DNA of 64,000 nucleotides from Palleniella muris (GCF_004792655.1 NZ_SRZC01000007.1:78416-142415), one strand, 5' to 3'. Shown: positions 15,177 through 24,190, counted from the first letter of the stretch. Program-made: numbers and translations. Notes: generated by a model from the letters alone, not told the origin.

Positions 15177-16274
15177 ATGAAAGAAACAAAAGTAGTATGC
15201 CCTAAATGCGGCGCAAGTATCGCAATTCCTGAACATGAGTCATTCACAGCAGGTATCGCTATCGGTAAGGATAGCGGTCTGGGAACTGTTACGCTCCCAC
15301 TTGAATCAGAAAACAATTCAATTTCTAAAAACAGAACAGCAATGAAAGCATCAAAGAAAATTGAGGCGATGAAAGCCGCCGGTATTGACGTAACAAACCT
15401 TTTCGCAGTAACAAATGCAGAGGGCGTAGAATCTATCGCACGTCTTGAAAACGGAGGTCTGACTATTTTGGCAGACAACGACCCTATCATTATCGCCATC
15501 TTCAAGGGTGGCACTGTGCCTAACCGCCGTCTGTTCCGCAGATGGGTTATGGCGCAGGTATTCCACATGCTGACTCAGAAGGATTGGAAAACCGGTAAGC
15601 CTGTAGGATTTCTTAATGCGCTTCAGGCAAAGGGCTTCTGTTATAGCTGGGAAATGCTAATTGAGGAAATCCGCATACAGGCTAAGTTGGAAATGCTCGA
15701 CCAGGAAAATTTTATCCAGCGCAATCGTTGGTTCAATAAGAATGTAGCCGGTGCAATGGCAGCAGACTATCTCAAGCAGCTTAACGAGCATGTTGAGCAG
15801 AGAAAGAAAAAATGTAAGCGTTGTAAGGGCACTCCTTATATTACGCTCAACGGCAACAACATCTTTGTTGATGATTTGCGCAAGAAAGTGTTCAATCCGC
15901 TGGAAAGATGCGCCCGACTGATTAAAGATGCAAAAAACATGACAGACCTCTACCGTGCTGCCGTCGGATTCTACCAGATTGTGAAAGAGATGTATTCACC
16001 TTACAGTCTCGTGATGAGCCCGGCGTTTAAGGATGCGTACAAGGGTGCTGGTGGCTACTTCACTATGCGTAACCTTATCATGTTCCACGGATGCAAAATG
16101 CTTAGCAGTAAGGGGAATCCGCTGGTAGAGTCGTCATCTCTCCGTGAGCTTGATAAACTTGCTGAAGTCTATAAAAATGGAGAAGGTTGGCGTATGTTTG
16201 GCGCCATGAAAGAGCTGATTGTCAACAATGGCATTGACATCGAAGCCAAAATGAACGAATGGCGAAGCAAATAA
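15177..16274 (+). CDS. zinc-ribbon hypothetical protein, 365 aa
   Basis: The N terminus carries VCPKCGASI, and a second knuckle CKRCKG lies near residue 213. A long helical middle (residues 90-200, RRLFRRWVMAQVFHML) is rich in aromatic and basic residues. It looks like a nucleic-acid-binding phage or plasmid protein of unknown role. It is 14 nt downstream of the 153-aa gene and probably cotranscribed. Confidence 0.65.
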   Translation: MKETKVVCPKCGASIAIPEHESFTAGIAIGKDSGLGTVTLPLESENNSISKNRTAMKASKKIEAMKAAGIDVTNLFAVTNAEGVESIARLENGGLTILADNDPIIIAIFKGGTVPNRRLFRRWVMAQVFHMLTQKDWKTGKPVGFLNALQAKGFCYSWEMLIEEIRIQAKLEMLDQENFIQRNRWFNKNVAGAMAADYLKQLNEHVEQRKKKCKRCKGTPYITLNGNNIFVDDLRKKVFNPLERCARLIKDAKNMTDLYRAAVGFYQIVKEMYSPYSLVMSPAFKDAYKGAGGYFTMRNLIMFHGCKMLSSKGNPLVESSSLRELDKLAEVYKNGEGWRMFGAMKELIVNNGIDIEAKMNEWRSK

Positions 16275-16338
16275 AATGAAACAGGGGCTCACCAAGTGCT
16301 TTAATAGCTGGTGGGTCCCATTATTAAACTCTCAAAAT

Positions 16339-17202
16339 ATGGACAATAAAAGAATAGCCGACATAGGAGAAGTGCATTGGTATGACGGTCTGCCATATTT
16401 TCTATTCGGGCAAAGTGACAATGGCTTCATATTCAAAGATGAGGAAGCCTATAAGGATGACTGGGATGCTCCTTGCTATGTACCGGAGTATGCAGCGGAA
16501 GATGCAGCGGTAGTGGTTGATGGCATAGAGTATGAATGTGGCGGCGAAAACTGTGATTATTACACCCACAATGACCTTCTTGAGCTTTGCTGTGGTAATC
16601 GAGAGTGGTGCGATGCCCTGTTCAATGATATTGATTGGTGCTATCCTGAAACAAGGATTGAAGAAGAGGATGATACAGACACATCTTATTTTTATCGCTT
16701 TATTAAACCCGGTGCCAAAGTTTGGTGGAATGATCCTGTTGGAGAAACGTCTGGTGAATATGAGGTTTTCAAGGTTCCTTTTAGCTTTAACGAGCAAGGC
16801 GAGCTAACCGGCGACCGTGATGATTTCTTCTTGGACGCAATTGTATGTATTGCATCTTCTGACAGCGAGGCCGAAGTCTATGTTCGCGAGTTGACTCCAG
16901 TCTATCCTGATTTGATTACACCAAGCAGTATGAGATTTCAAGATTATGAATTTAACGGTACGACATATAGATGCCGTATCGTAACAGACAAAGACGGGGG
17001 TGACCTCGTTATTGCCAGCACCAAGTTTTTAGATGCGCTACAACCCGGAAGTTTTGAAGATGAAAATGACGGATTTGCGAGTAAAGAAGCGGGAAATATC
17101 TATGATGAGATATTTTATTTCACTGATGATACTAACCTTCAGCTTTCTGACGAACAACTGGTGGAAGTATTGAAAGAAGATAATGGAGAGTGGTTTGACT
17201 AA
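16339..17202 (+). CDS. acidic hypothetical protein, 287 aa
   Basis: The start at 16339 (MDNKRIADIGEV) follows an A-rich leader and is preferred to 16276, which adds 21 residues and begins 1 nt after the previous stop. The second half contains KPGAKVWWNDPVGETSGEYEVFKV, resembling a small SH3-like barrel, then acidic segments (EAEVYVRELTPVYPD). No catalytic motif recognised. Confidence 0.6.
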   Translation: MDNKRIADIGEVHWYDGLPYFLFGQSDNGFIFKDEEAYKDDWDAPCYVPEYAAEDAAVVVDGIEYECGGENCDYYTHNDLLELCCGNREWCDALFNDIDWCYPETRIEEEDDTDTSYFYRFIKPGAKVWWNDPVGETSGEYEVFKVPFSFNEQGELTGDRDDFFLDAIVCIASSDSEAEVYVRELTPVYPDLITPSSMRFQDYEFNGTTYRCRIVTDKDGGDLVIASTKFLDALQPGSFEDENDGFASKEAGNIYDEIFYFTDDTNLQLSDEQLVEVLKEDNGEWFD

Positions 17203-17218
17203 AACATATTGAATAATA

Positions 17219-18268
17219 ATGATAGATGAACGCATTTTGTTTTATCAAGGGTTCCCCATTTTCTTGAATAATGGGTTATATCTTCAAAGCGTTGATAATA
17301 GCCGAAAAGAAGCCTATTATTTTTATCCTAAGCAACATGGTTGTTGGGGGATTGGTGCTTTCTTATTAGATAGCGGCTGTGTTAGATTGATTGGCGCTGG
17401 CCCTACATCACATTTAGCTGGTCGCATGTGTTATCCAACATCAGAAAAAGAATATCGAAAGATGTTTCACAATGAGAGTTTGGATTTTTTAACTGACGGC
17501 CAAAGCTTTGCGCAAAACATATTAGCTAATGCTATAGAAATTAAAAAATCAAATAATGATATGAAAAAGTATATTGGAACAAAAACAATTAGCGCCACCC
17601 CTGCGTGGCGAGTAGATGGTAAGGTATATCCTAAAGATGGAGAGGTGCCTCGCTCGATGAATCGTGAAGACGGCTACAAAGTCGTTTATGAAGATGGCTA
17701 TGAAAGTTGGTCTCCGAAAGATGTGTTTGAAAAGGCATATAAGATTGCAGAAACACCTGTTGACCGTATGCAGATAGAAGCCAGCGAAGTCAATGACAGA
17801 TATATAAAGTTGGCTGCTTTCATAGACTCTGGTAAAATGAATGAAGTTGTGGATGACACGTACAACAAGTGTTTGCTGGAAATGCAGTGTTGTACCATGT
17901 TCGACTATATACGTCTTCTTGACGCTCGCATACAACGTATGCAAGGCTCTCATAGCGCAGAAGTGCGGAAGATGAATTTTGGCATGGCTATCATGGCTCT
18001 CAAAGCGGGTTATCCAATCCGTAGAAGCGGCTGGAATGGCAAAGGCTTGTGGGTCATCAAACAAGTGCCGGCTCATATTACAGAGGAAATCGTTCCCAAG
18101 ATGCAATCTCTGCCTCAATCCGCAAAAGACCTTATTCTAAAAGGTAAAGGAACCATAGATTACACCTCCCAGTGCCTTATCTATAATGAGAACACTGGTC
18201 GTGCTGATTCGTGGGTTCCGTCTATCAGTGATGTGTTTGCTGATGATTGGGAGATTGTAGTGGAGTAA
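17219..18268 (+). CDS. multidomain phage-type protein with C-terminal Tad2-like (DUF2829) domain
   Basis: Three regions are visible. Residues 1-114 are unassigned. Residues 115-240 begin MKKYIGTKTISATPA and include GYKVVYEDGYESWSPKDVFEKAY and then a helical segment ending YIRLLDARIQRM, a layout common in tailed-phage proteins. Residues about 252-349 (MNFGMAIMALKAGYPIRRSGWNGKG ... DSWVPSISDVFADDWEIV) match DUF2829, the Tad2 family, whose phage members sequester the Thoeris signal 1''-3' gcADPR. An ATG at 17561 after an A/T-rich stretch is a credible alternative start for a 235-aa product. Confidence 0.75.
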   Translation: MIDERILFYQGFPIFLNNGLYLQSVDNSRKEAYYFYPKQHGCWGIGAFLLDSGCVRLIGAGPTSHLAGRMCYPTSEKEYRKMFHNESLDFLTDGQSFAQNILANAIEIKKSNNDMKKYIGTKTISATPAWRVDGKVYPKDGEVPRSMNREDGYKVVYEDGYESWSPKDVFEKAYKIAETPVDRMQIEASEVNDRYIKLAAFIDSGKMNEVVDDTYNKCLLEMQCCTMFDYIRLLDARIQRMQGSHSAEVRKMNFGMAIMALKAGYPIRRSGWNGKGLWVIKQVPAHITEEIVPKMQSLPQSAKDLILKGKGTIDYTSQCLIYNENTGRADSWVPSISDVFADDWEIVVE

Positions 18269-18320
18269 CTAAATGTTTACTGGGAGGCCAATTCGTTGAC
18301 CTCCCTAAATTCATTTACAA

Positions 18321-18962
18321 ATGATTGACAATTTCGACATAATCAAACCTTTGTTCTACTTCAATGAAGTGAACAATATGTTTTTTCATCTTCAGATACT
18401 GAGGCGTGGTAAGGATCATCCGGAACTACCAGCGGCAAACAAACTCATTCAGTCATGGCTCGTTAGAAGTCGGGAACAACTTGATAACTTGAAGGATGAG
18501 GTTGTATTCCTGTGCGAACATTACAAAGCGCGGGCATATATCAATGTTGCTGGGAAAGATTTTGAGAAGTTAAATACCCTCATACTCAAAAAACTCGCGG
18601 ATAATGTTCATACAGGCAATGTCATCAACCCCTGGCATATTTACAACAGTGCTTGTGGCGAATTAACAAGCCGTCGTAAGAGCTGGATAATTGACATTGA
18701 TACACGAGACCTCGACACCAAATACGAAGTACTGGAAGAATTGGATGGCATCTGGCTGGAAACTCATCCAGAATCGAAAGAGTATTTGGATGAGTGTTGC
18801 CGTGACATCGTGTATCTTTTTGCTGAGATTCCGACAATGAATGGATGCCATCTTATCACTAAACCATTTAATCTTCAGAAGTTCAAAGAAAAGTTTCCGG
18901 AGATTGACGTTCACAAGAATAATCCAACGGTGCTTTATGTACCGAAAAGTATAACACAATGA
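18321..18962 (+). CDS. possible AEP-type primase, 213 aa
   Basis: The C-terminal half has WIIDIDTRD (residues about 120-128), then GCHLITKPF (about 175) and IDVHKNNPTVLYVP (about 195). The order hhhDhD, xxH and hD is that of archaeo-eukaryotic primase catalytic motifs. The N-terminal half (LQILRRGKDHPELPAANK) is helical. On this reading it would make primers for element replication. The assignment rests on short motifs only. It overlaps the rtcB-like pseudogene by 4 nt. Confidence 0.45.
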   Translation: MIDNFDIIKPLFYFNEVNNMFFHLQILRRGKDHPELPAANKLIQSWLVRSREQLDNLKDEVVFLCEHYKARAYINVAGKDFEKLNTLILKKLADNVHTGNVINPWHIYNSACGELTSRRKSWIIDIDTRDLDTKYEVLEELDGIWLETHPESKEYLDECCRDIVYLFAEIPTMNGCHLITKPFNLQKFKEKFPEIDVHKNNPTVLYVPKSITQ

Positions 18963-20000
18963 AGATATTTCAAAATTTAATAGGCCAAGACGTGAAGATC
19001 TTCGGAGATATTCTGGAAGATGAGGCTTTGGCTCAAATACAGCGATTGGCCGATTTCAAGCCATATCAGGATTCCCATATCCGAATTATGCCGGATGTTC
19101 ATGCTGGGAAGGGATGTACTATTGGTACCACAATGTATATAACCGATGCTGTGACCCCTAATCTGGTAGGCGTTGACATAGGGTGCGGTATGTTTGTCGT
19201 TCCGCTGGGTCAGGTTGATATAGACCTCGCTAAGTTTGATGAAGTTGTACATCAGTATATCCCATCCGGCCATAACATTCATAATACTCCGATTCCTCGG
19301 TGTTCGTGTATGTCAGTATTATCAAAAGATGACCGAATCGTTATGTAGTCGTGGTTTTGCCGATAGAAACGAAATTATTCAGCATTTGAAGGCTGAAGGC
19401 CGTGCTAATGAAATTCAAACTGAATTGTCAAAGCTAAAGCCTATTTCGGTGCCTGACGGACTTGCATACATAACAGGAGAAGTCCAAGAACACTATTTCC
19501 ATGATATGCAGATTGTCCAAATGTACGCGCAAATGAACCGTGAAACAATGGCATATATCATACTTGCGAAGCTCGGATTAAAGATAAGTAGGGCTATTCA
19601 GCCATTTCATACTGTTCACAATTACATCGACTTTTCCACTTCAGGGATTATCCTCCGTAAAGGCGCAGTTCGGGCAAATCAAGATGAACACCTTATCATT
19701 CCAATGAATATGCGAGATGGTTCACTGATTTGTGTTGGTAAGGGGAATCCGGACTGGAACTATTCTGCTCCACATGGAGCCGGGAGGTTGATGTCTCGCA
19801 AGAAGGCAAAGGAAACGCTCTCGGTAGAACAATTTGCCGAAGAGATGAATCAAGTGTACTCTTCTTCGGTGTGCGAAGCAACTCTTGACGAGGCACCGAT
19901 GGCTTACAAGCCTATGAAGGCTATCATTGATGCCATTCAGGACACCGTTGAGGTTAAGAAAATCATTCGTCCTATCTATAATTTCAAGGCAAAGGAGTAA
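18959..20000 (+). pseudogene. rtcB: RtcB RNA ligase, broken by internal deletion and frameshift
   Basis: The first frame (18959-19348) encodes the RtcB N terminus, with MPDVHAGKGCTIG and GVDIGCGM (metal-binding Asp73 and Cys76), up to IPSGHNIHNTP. The rest of the ligase continues in another frame from about 19350 to 20000, including HNYIDF and DWNYSAPHGAGR, where GMP is bound. Between them about 80-90 residues normally containing GGGNHF and its metal-binding histidines are missing, and the frame changes. The product cannot be an active ligase as read. RtcB normally joins 2',3'-cyclic phosphate RNA ends to 5'-OH ends. Confidence 0.8.
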
Positions 20001-20047
20001 TATGTGGTAAACTATTATGAGATCAAATAAAAGAAAAATTACGCTTT

Positions 20048-20887
20048 ATGATTATCAACATAACACAACACTGTACATTGCGTTGTCCGCATTGTATGCA
20101 AAACGCTGGGCCTGAACGCAACGAAATGATGAGCAAGGACACATTTATCCAGGCTTTGCGATTTGCAAAGAACATAGGGTCAAAGGTTGTCATGCTTTCT
20201 GGAGGTGAGCCGACATCTCATCCAGAGTTCTTTGATTTTATGGAACTCCTCATCAACAGTGATTTCATATCAGTTTCGGTGCTATCCAATGGCACGTTCA
20301 TCAGAGACCACACTTTCACTGAGAAATTTGCTCAAATGGTGTCAAAGCGGCAAGGGTTTTTCTTGCAGATTTCTTCATTCAAAGGATTATATGCCAACTA
20401 TGATGAACTGCATAAACCCAATTTGAAAGCCTTGCGTCTGTTTGGTGAAAAGGTCGCGTTGTGTGATAAAGACAGCGACATTCGGATGAAACCGTTGGGT
20501 CGTGCTTGCAGTGGTAAGTGGTACGATGAGGCTAAATGCGTAAACGGATTCCCTTCCTGTATCAACTCATCATTGATATTGGCACAGACAAAGGTTCTGT
20601 GCAAAATCGGTATAGGTGCACTGATGGAGCATCATCAGCGTTTCTGCCTCCCCATTGTAAGTTGGGACGGCAATATTCGTTTAGGAGAGTCTGAACAGTG
20701 CAAAGTCATCGCTAACATATCGGAGCCGGTATCTCATATTACCCAGAAATTATTCAGCTTCCGTCCGTGTGGCGGCTGCGATTCGTATAAGTGGCATCTT
20801 CAGAACCCTTCTACTGAGCAGGAAAAGCAAGTCTGCAACATATTGTACGGTGTTACTAATCAATCAAACAAAGAGGAGGCAGTATGA
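20048..20887 (+). CDS. radical SAM protein, 279 aa
   Basis: CTLRCPHC near the N terminus is the CxxxCxxC 4Fe-4S site (C9, C13, C16), followed by SGGEP (residues about 50-55), where SAM binds. Further Cys residues (C174-C185 region; CGGC near residue 245) could hold an extra cluster. At 279 residues it is short, without a full SPASM domain. The substrate is unknown. It follows the rtcB-like pseudogene and overlaps the next gene by 4 nt. Confidence 0.8.
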   Translation: MIINITQHCTLRCPHCMQNAGPERNEMMSKDTFIQALRFAKNIGSKVVMLSGGEPTSHPEFFDFMELLINSDFISVSVLSNGTFIRDHTFTEKFAQMVSKRQGFFLQISSFKGLYANYDELHKPNLKALRLFGEKVALCDKDSDIRMKPLGRACSGKWYDEAKCVNGFPSCINSSLILAQTKVLCKIGIGALMEHHQRFCLPIVSWDGNIRLGESEQCKVIANISEPVSHITQKLFSFRPCGGCDSYKWHLQNPSTEQEKQVCNILYGVTNQSNKEEAV

Positions 20888-21117
20888 CAATAATTGCAGA
20901 AATTATAGCTTGGGTGGCGACATTGTTTCGCGGTGCCGGGATGTTAGCGAAAAGCGCTAACACTATCAAATATTTGGTGAGTGCCGGCAATCTCTTCTGG
21001 ATGGTCAATGGCATTATGACCCGGAACACCCCACTCATAGTTAGCAATGGATTTTGTTTGGCGGTCATGCTTTATGAAATCATAAGCAACAAACTCAAAA
21101 ATGGACAACAGAATTAA
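20884..21117 (+). CDS. small membrane protein, 77 aa
   Basis: GGAGGCAGT precedes ATG 20884, which overlaps the radical SAM stop. Two hydrophobic segments (residues about 2-20 and 45-68) suggest a two-pass membrane protein. It overlaps the next gene by 17 nt. No family recognised. Confidence 0.6.
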   Translation: MTIIAEIIAWVATLFRGAGMLAKSANTIKYLVSAGNLFWMVNGIMTRNTPLIVSNGFCLAVMLYEIISNKLKNGQQN

Positions 21118-21820
21118 GCAACGGCTGATTGATTGGGCTGGACGGTATGAATCTCCAGCCTTTATCATTGACGACCCGGTGCAATTCCCCAGAAAGCATA
21201 TTGGAAAGCGAGCTGAGATTAGTGGCTTTATCACGTCTTGGCTCGCTTTCGGTAATCGTAAGGCTATCATTAAAGCAGCGGATTGGCTGGACAAGGACTT
21301 TTGTGACGACCCTTATTGCTGGGTGATGACGAAGCAGTATAACTTTTATTATAACGACCACAGGAAGTTTTATCGTTTCTTGTCTTATGATGATTTGTAC
21401 AAGCTTGGAGACCGTTTGCGAAGGCTCTACAGCGATTTTGAACGTATGGAGGATATGATTATCTCCCAACCAAATAAAACGCCTGTAGAAGCCCTGTGTA
21501 ACTATTTTAAGGGTATCAATGGAATCCCGGATTATAGTAAGGGCTCTGCATGTAAGCGACTCTGTATGTTTTTGCGCTGGATGGTGAGGTCTGATAGTCC
21601 AGTTGATATGGGATTGTGGCACAAGTTGAAGGCCGACGACTTGATGATTCCATTGGACACTCATGTACATCGTATGGCATTGGAACTGGATTTGACCAGC
21701 CGGAAGCGAGCTGACATGCAAACCGCTCTGGAGATTACCGGTGCAATGAAAGAAGTTTTTCCGAATGACCCAGCAAAAGGCGACTTTGCCTTGTTTGGGT
21801 ATGGAATAGAACATAAATAA
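21101..21820 (+). CDS. TIGR02757 family protein (DUF2400)
   Basis: The 239-residue protein shows the family pattern: DDPVQFPRKH, ISGFITSWLAFGNRKAIIK, GSACKRLCMFLRWMVRSD, LMIPLDTHVHRMALELDL and KGDFALFGYGI. The family is usually chromosomal in Bacteroidota and distantly related to HhH DNA glycosylases, but no activity is established. Finding it on a mobile element next to other nucleic-acid enzymes suggests a role in DNA repair or modification. Confidence 0.85.
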   Translation: MDNRIKQRLIDWAGRYESPAFIIDDPVQFPRKHIGKRAEISGFITSWLAFGNRKAIIKAADWLDKDFCDDPYCWVMTKQYNFYYNDHRKFYRFLSYDDLYKLGDRLRRLYSDFERMEDMIISQPNKTPVEALCNYFKGINGIPDYSKGSACKRLCMFLRWMVRSDSPVDMGLWHKLKADDLMIPLDTHVHRMALELDLTSRKRADMQTALEITGAMKEVFPNDPAKGDFALFGYGIEHK

Positions 21821-21829
21821 TAATTAAAT

Positions 21830-22225
21830 ATGAAAGCAATACTCAAAAATACAGGAGAAATAATTGATGTCCACTGGAACGACGGGTGGATCAAGGACAC
21901 TGAACCCAAAGCCTGGTTGAACAGAAATGAATTTGACATATTAGGTTATACGGACGAAGAAGTTCGGGAACAAATTGAACGAGCTATTGAAACCGATCGA
22001 AAGGAACAATTGATAAAAGCATTACAACGCCCTACCACTATTGCAATAGCGCAAGAAAGTATTGATTGGGAGCAGCGTAAGTACGAAATTGCCAAAAATG
22101 CAATAGTTGGTATTTTGGCCTCGCCAATCATTCCAGGCGTTGATCCTAATCCAAGCGTTGAATGTGTGGCACGTCATTCCGTGCTGATTGCTAATGCTCT
22201 CATCGAAGAACTTAAAAAGTCGTGA
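21830..22225 (+). CDS. hypothetical protein, 131 aa
   Basis: An N-terminal small beta domain (KAILKNTGEIIDVHWNDG) is followed by a helical region. It starts 9 nt after the TIGR02757 gene and lies 1 nt before the next. A small single-domain phage-like protein; function unknown. Confidence 0.6.
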   Translation: MKAILKNTGEIIDVHWNDGWIKDTEPKAWLNRNEFDILGYTDEEVREQIERAIETDRKEQLIKALQRPTTIAIAQESIDWEQRKYEIAKNAIVGILASPIIPGVDPNPSVECVARHSVLIANALIEELKKS

Positions 22226-22226
22226 T

Positions 22227-22547
22227 ATGAATATAACAGAATTACGTCAAAAGCTTCGTTACGATGGAGAGCACCCCAAGTGCAAGCGGTGTGGCAAAGA
22301 AATATACATACCAATACCACCGGAAGAGTTACAAAAACAATGGGGAATTTTCGCTTGGACAGCATTTGTCAAACAATATATCAAACATCATGGGTGGTAT
22401 GAGCTTGATAACCTAAACGGCAATATAGTGTGTGATAGATGCTTGTGTATTACAGATATACCTAATAACATCATGTTGAAAAGCTATGATGAGTGGATTA
22501 AAAAATATAAGGAATGGAGACAAGGAACAACCAAGAGGATTATATAA
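22227..22547 (+). CDS. zinc-ribbon hypothetical protein, 106 aa
   Basis: The start at 22227 (MNITELRQKL) avoids overlap with the preceding gene. CKRCGKE (residues about 19-25) and CDRCLC (about 70-75) form a likely zinc site. The middle is helical and rich in Trp. It overlaps the next gene by 34 nt. No named family. Confidence 0.6.
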   Translation: MNITELRQKLRYDGEHPKCKRCGKEIYIPIPPEELQKQWGIFAWTAFVKQYIKHHGWYELDNLNGNIVCDRCLCITDIPNNIMLKSYDEWIKKYKEWRQGTTKRII

Positions 22548-22771
22548 AAATTCGTTGTTCAGATTTTGGTTTGGTGCAGCGAAAATATATGCTCTCGCAA
22601 GAAGAGATTGATATGATGCCTATTGACATAGTAAAGCGAAATATTGCTATTGAAATAGGTCAATATCTTTTTGACCAGGGAATACTCGGTTTCGAGCAAG
22701 AAGATAATACTCTGATTGCCAGTTTATATGTAGTAAGGCATCCAGCAGGGGTGCAAAATGAACAGCGATGA
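22514..22771 (+). CDS. hypothetical protein, 85 aa
   Basis: An 85-residue alpha/beta protein (residues 40-75: DIVKRNIAIEIGQYLFDQG, then a beta strand). It overlaps its neighbours by 34 nt and 4 nt. Function unknown. Confidence 0.55.
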   Translation: METRNNQEDYIKIRCSDFGLVQRKYMLSQEEIDMMPIDIVKRNIAIEIGQYLFDQGILGFEQEDNTLIASLYVVRHPAGVQNEQR

Positions 22772-23022
22772 AAACTCATAATAATAAGTCATCACCAAAA
22801 CGCCTAAAGCGTGGAATGTTTGTACAGTTATCCGATGGCTCCATCGAATTGGTTACGGCAGTTTTTAGATTCCCGGCCAATACAAAATTCCGCAAGAAAG
22901 GGTGTACAATGTTTCAATCGAAAAATTGGATATGGCACACAGCATATTCAGACGATGTAAAAATTTTAGGATTCTCTAAAGTAAATCAAAATGGAAACTA
23001 TAGAAATAATCAAAATTATTGA
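22768..23022 (+). CDS. small basic protein, 84 aa
   Basis: A basic 84-residue protein. KRGMFVQLSDGSIELVTAV resembles a KOW/SH3-like strand pair. It overlaps the preceding gene by 4 nt (ATGA) and the next by 32 nt. Function unknown. Confidence 0.5.
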   Translation: MKTHNNKSSPKRLKRGMFVQLSDGSIELVTAVFRFPANTKFRKKGCTMFQSKNWIWHTAYSDDVKILGFSKVNQNGNYRNNQNY

Positions 23023-23359
23023 ATCCCAGCTTACAACAGATGAGCAACAGTTATTGAAAGATACTATTAACTATGGCTCCTGGGGAGATTGCGATATGGA
23101 ATTTCGCAATGAAGTTGGAGAGGTGGAAACCGCCTACGCATGGGGTTATTGTACTAACGATGCCAAGGACGCTGGTCATTTTAGCGGTCGTAAAGTTGCC
23201 TCGATGTTTAAGTCAATCTACAAGAAACTTTGCCCAGACAATCACACTGGACGTTTCCTCAGTCAATGTAACGACTGGTGGGGAGATGGAAGTGGGGATA
23301 TGCTCTTTATTCGAGGAGAGGCATGTAAGGTTGTAGAAGAATGGGCAAAACAAGAGTAA
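22991..23359 (+). CDS. hypothetical protein, 122 aa
   Basis: A 122-residue protein with an aromatic, Gly- and Asp-rich middle (NYGSWGDCDMEF, NDWWGDGSGDMLFIRG). No signal peptide. The WGDCD and WWGDGSGD repeats could bind a metal, but no family is recognised. It is followed by a zinc-ribbon gene after 3 nt. Confidence 0.6.
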   Translation: METIEIIKIIESQLTTDEQQLLKDTINYGSWGDCDMEFRNEVGEVETAYAWGYCTNDAKDAGHFSGRKVASMFKSIYKKLCPDNHTGRFLSQCNDWWGDGSGDMLFIRGEACKVVEEWAKQE

Positions 23360-23362
23360 GGA

Positions 23363-23566
23363 ATGAAAGCCTCTGAATGTAAATGCTGCATCTGCGGCAA
23401 ACAGGCCGTAGCTTTTTGGCCCATGATTGACCCTGACATTCCGGCTGAACCTTATTGCCGGAAATGCCTAAATGAAGCGAAAATTCAAGTTCTTATGAAT
23501 TGCTTTGGTAAATCTGAGAAAGAAGCAGAACAATTTGTTAATTTCCTAAACAAGCAAACGCAGTAA
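23363..23566 (+). CDS. zinc-ribbon hypothetical protein, 67 aa
   Basis: CKCCICGK (residues about 6-13) and CRKC (about 32-35) form a treble-clef or zinc-ribbon-like site. The C-terminal helix is acidic. Function unknown. Confidence 0.6.
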   Translation: MKASECKCCICGKQAVAFWPMIDPDIPAEPYCRKCLNEAKIQVLMNCFGKSEKEAEQFVNFLNKQTQ

Positions 23567-23641
23567 ATCATACGAATAAACCAAATTGATATGGTGGCTC
23601 CGACCACAATAATTCATCTAAATCATTTAACAGTTATGTAA

Positions 23642-23902
23642 ATGAAATTTTTTAATGCTATTTGCAATTGGCTGAAGCGTATTAAAGAACGCTCTCAGGC
23701 CGCACGTCAAGAACGTCATACCAAGCAGTTAGAGAAGATAAGCTGCGAAAGTATCAACGTCACCGAGTTTAACGGTTGTCTATATATTGCTCACGATGGG
23801 GTGCCTATCGTAAGAGTAGATGATCTTAAAGCCAAAGCGCCCGATGTTTTGGCTCAAGCTCGTGAAGACTATTTGGCATGGAGAGCAAAATTTAACGCAT
23901 AA
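23642..23902 (+). CDS. hypothetical protein, 86 aa
   Basis: An N-terminal amphipathic basic helix (MKFFNAICNWLKRIKERSQ) is followed by a small beta domain (NGCLYIAHDGVPIVRVDD). The start at 23642 follows a 75-nt gap without another gene. It lies 5 nt before the next gene. Confidence 0.6.
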   Translation: MKFFNAICNWLKRIKERSQAARQERHTKQLEKISCESINVTEFNGCLYIAHDGVPIVRVDDLKAKAPDVLAQAREDYLAWRAKFNA

Positions 23903-23907
23903 CAGCA

Positions 23908-24120
23908 ATGGCAACAGCAAAATTCAAAACAAACGACCGAGTAACAATCGTGAGCAACAGCCTTCAACCCCAGTACAAGGGGAAGGTTGGTAAAATCAAG
24001 AAGGTCTATGCCTCTTTCAGCGATAACGATGCGGAGGAACGCGAGTTCTTCTATCGCGTTGAAGTTGACAACACCGTTCTAAAAGGAATTGCTTGCGATT
24101 CAGACTTACAGCCGGCATAA
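23908..24120 (+). CDS. KOW/SH3-like small protein, 70 aa
   Basis: FKTNDRVTIVSNSLQPQYKGKVGKIKKVY has the KOW-type pattern of a small beta barrel that binds RNA or protein. It is the last gene before a strong terminator. The role is unknown. Confidence 0.6.
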   Translation: MATAKFKTNDRVTIVSNSLQPQYKGKVGKIKKVYASFSDNDAEEREFFYRVEVDNTVLKGIACDSDLQPA

Positions 24121-24146
24121 GATAGGCGTAAGTCAACTCACCGGTT

Positions 24147-24190
24147 GATGAGGGTTGGGGTACTGGCATATTCTGACCCTCATCTTTTTT
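24147..24190 (+). terminator. intrinsic terminator
   Basis: GATGAGGGT (24147-24155) pairs with ACCCTCATC (24176-24184) and is followed by TTTTTT. It ends the operon that includes the KOW-like gene. Confidence 0.85.
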
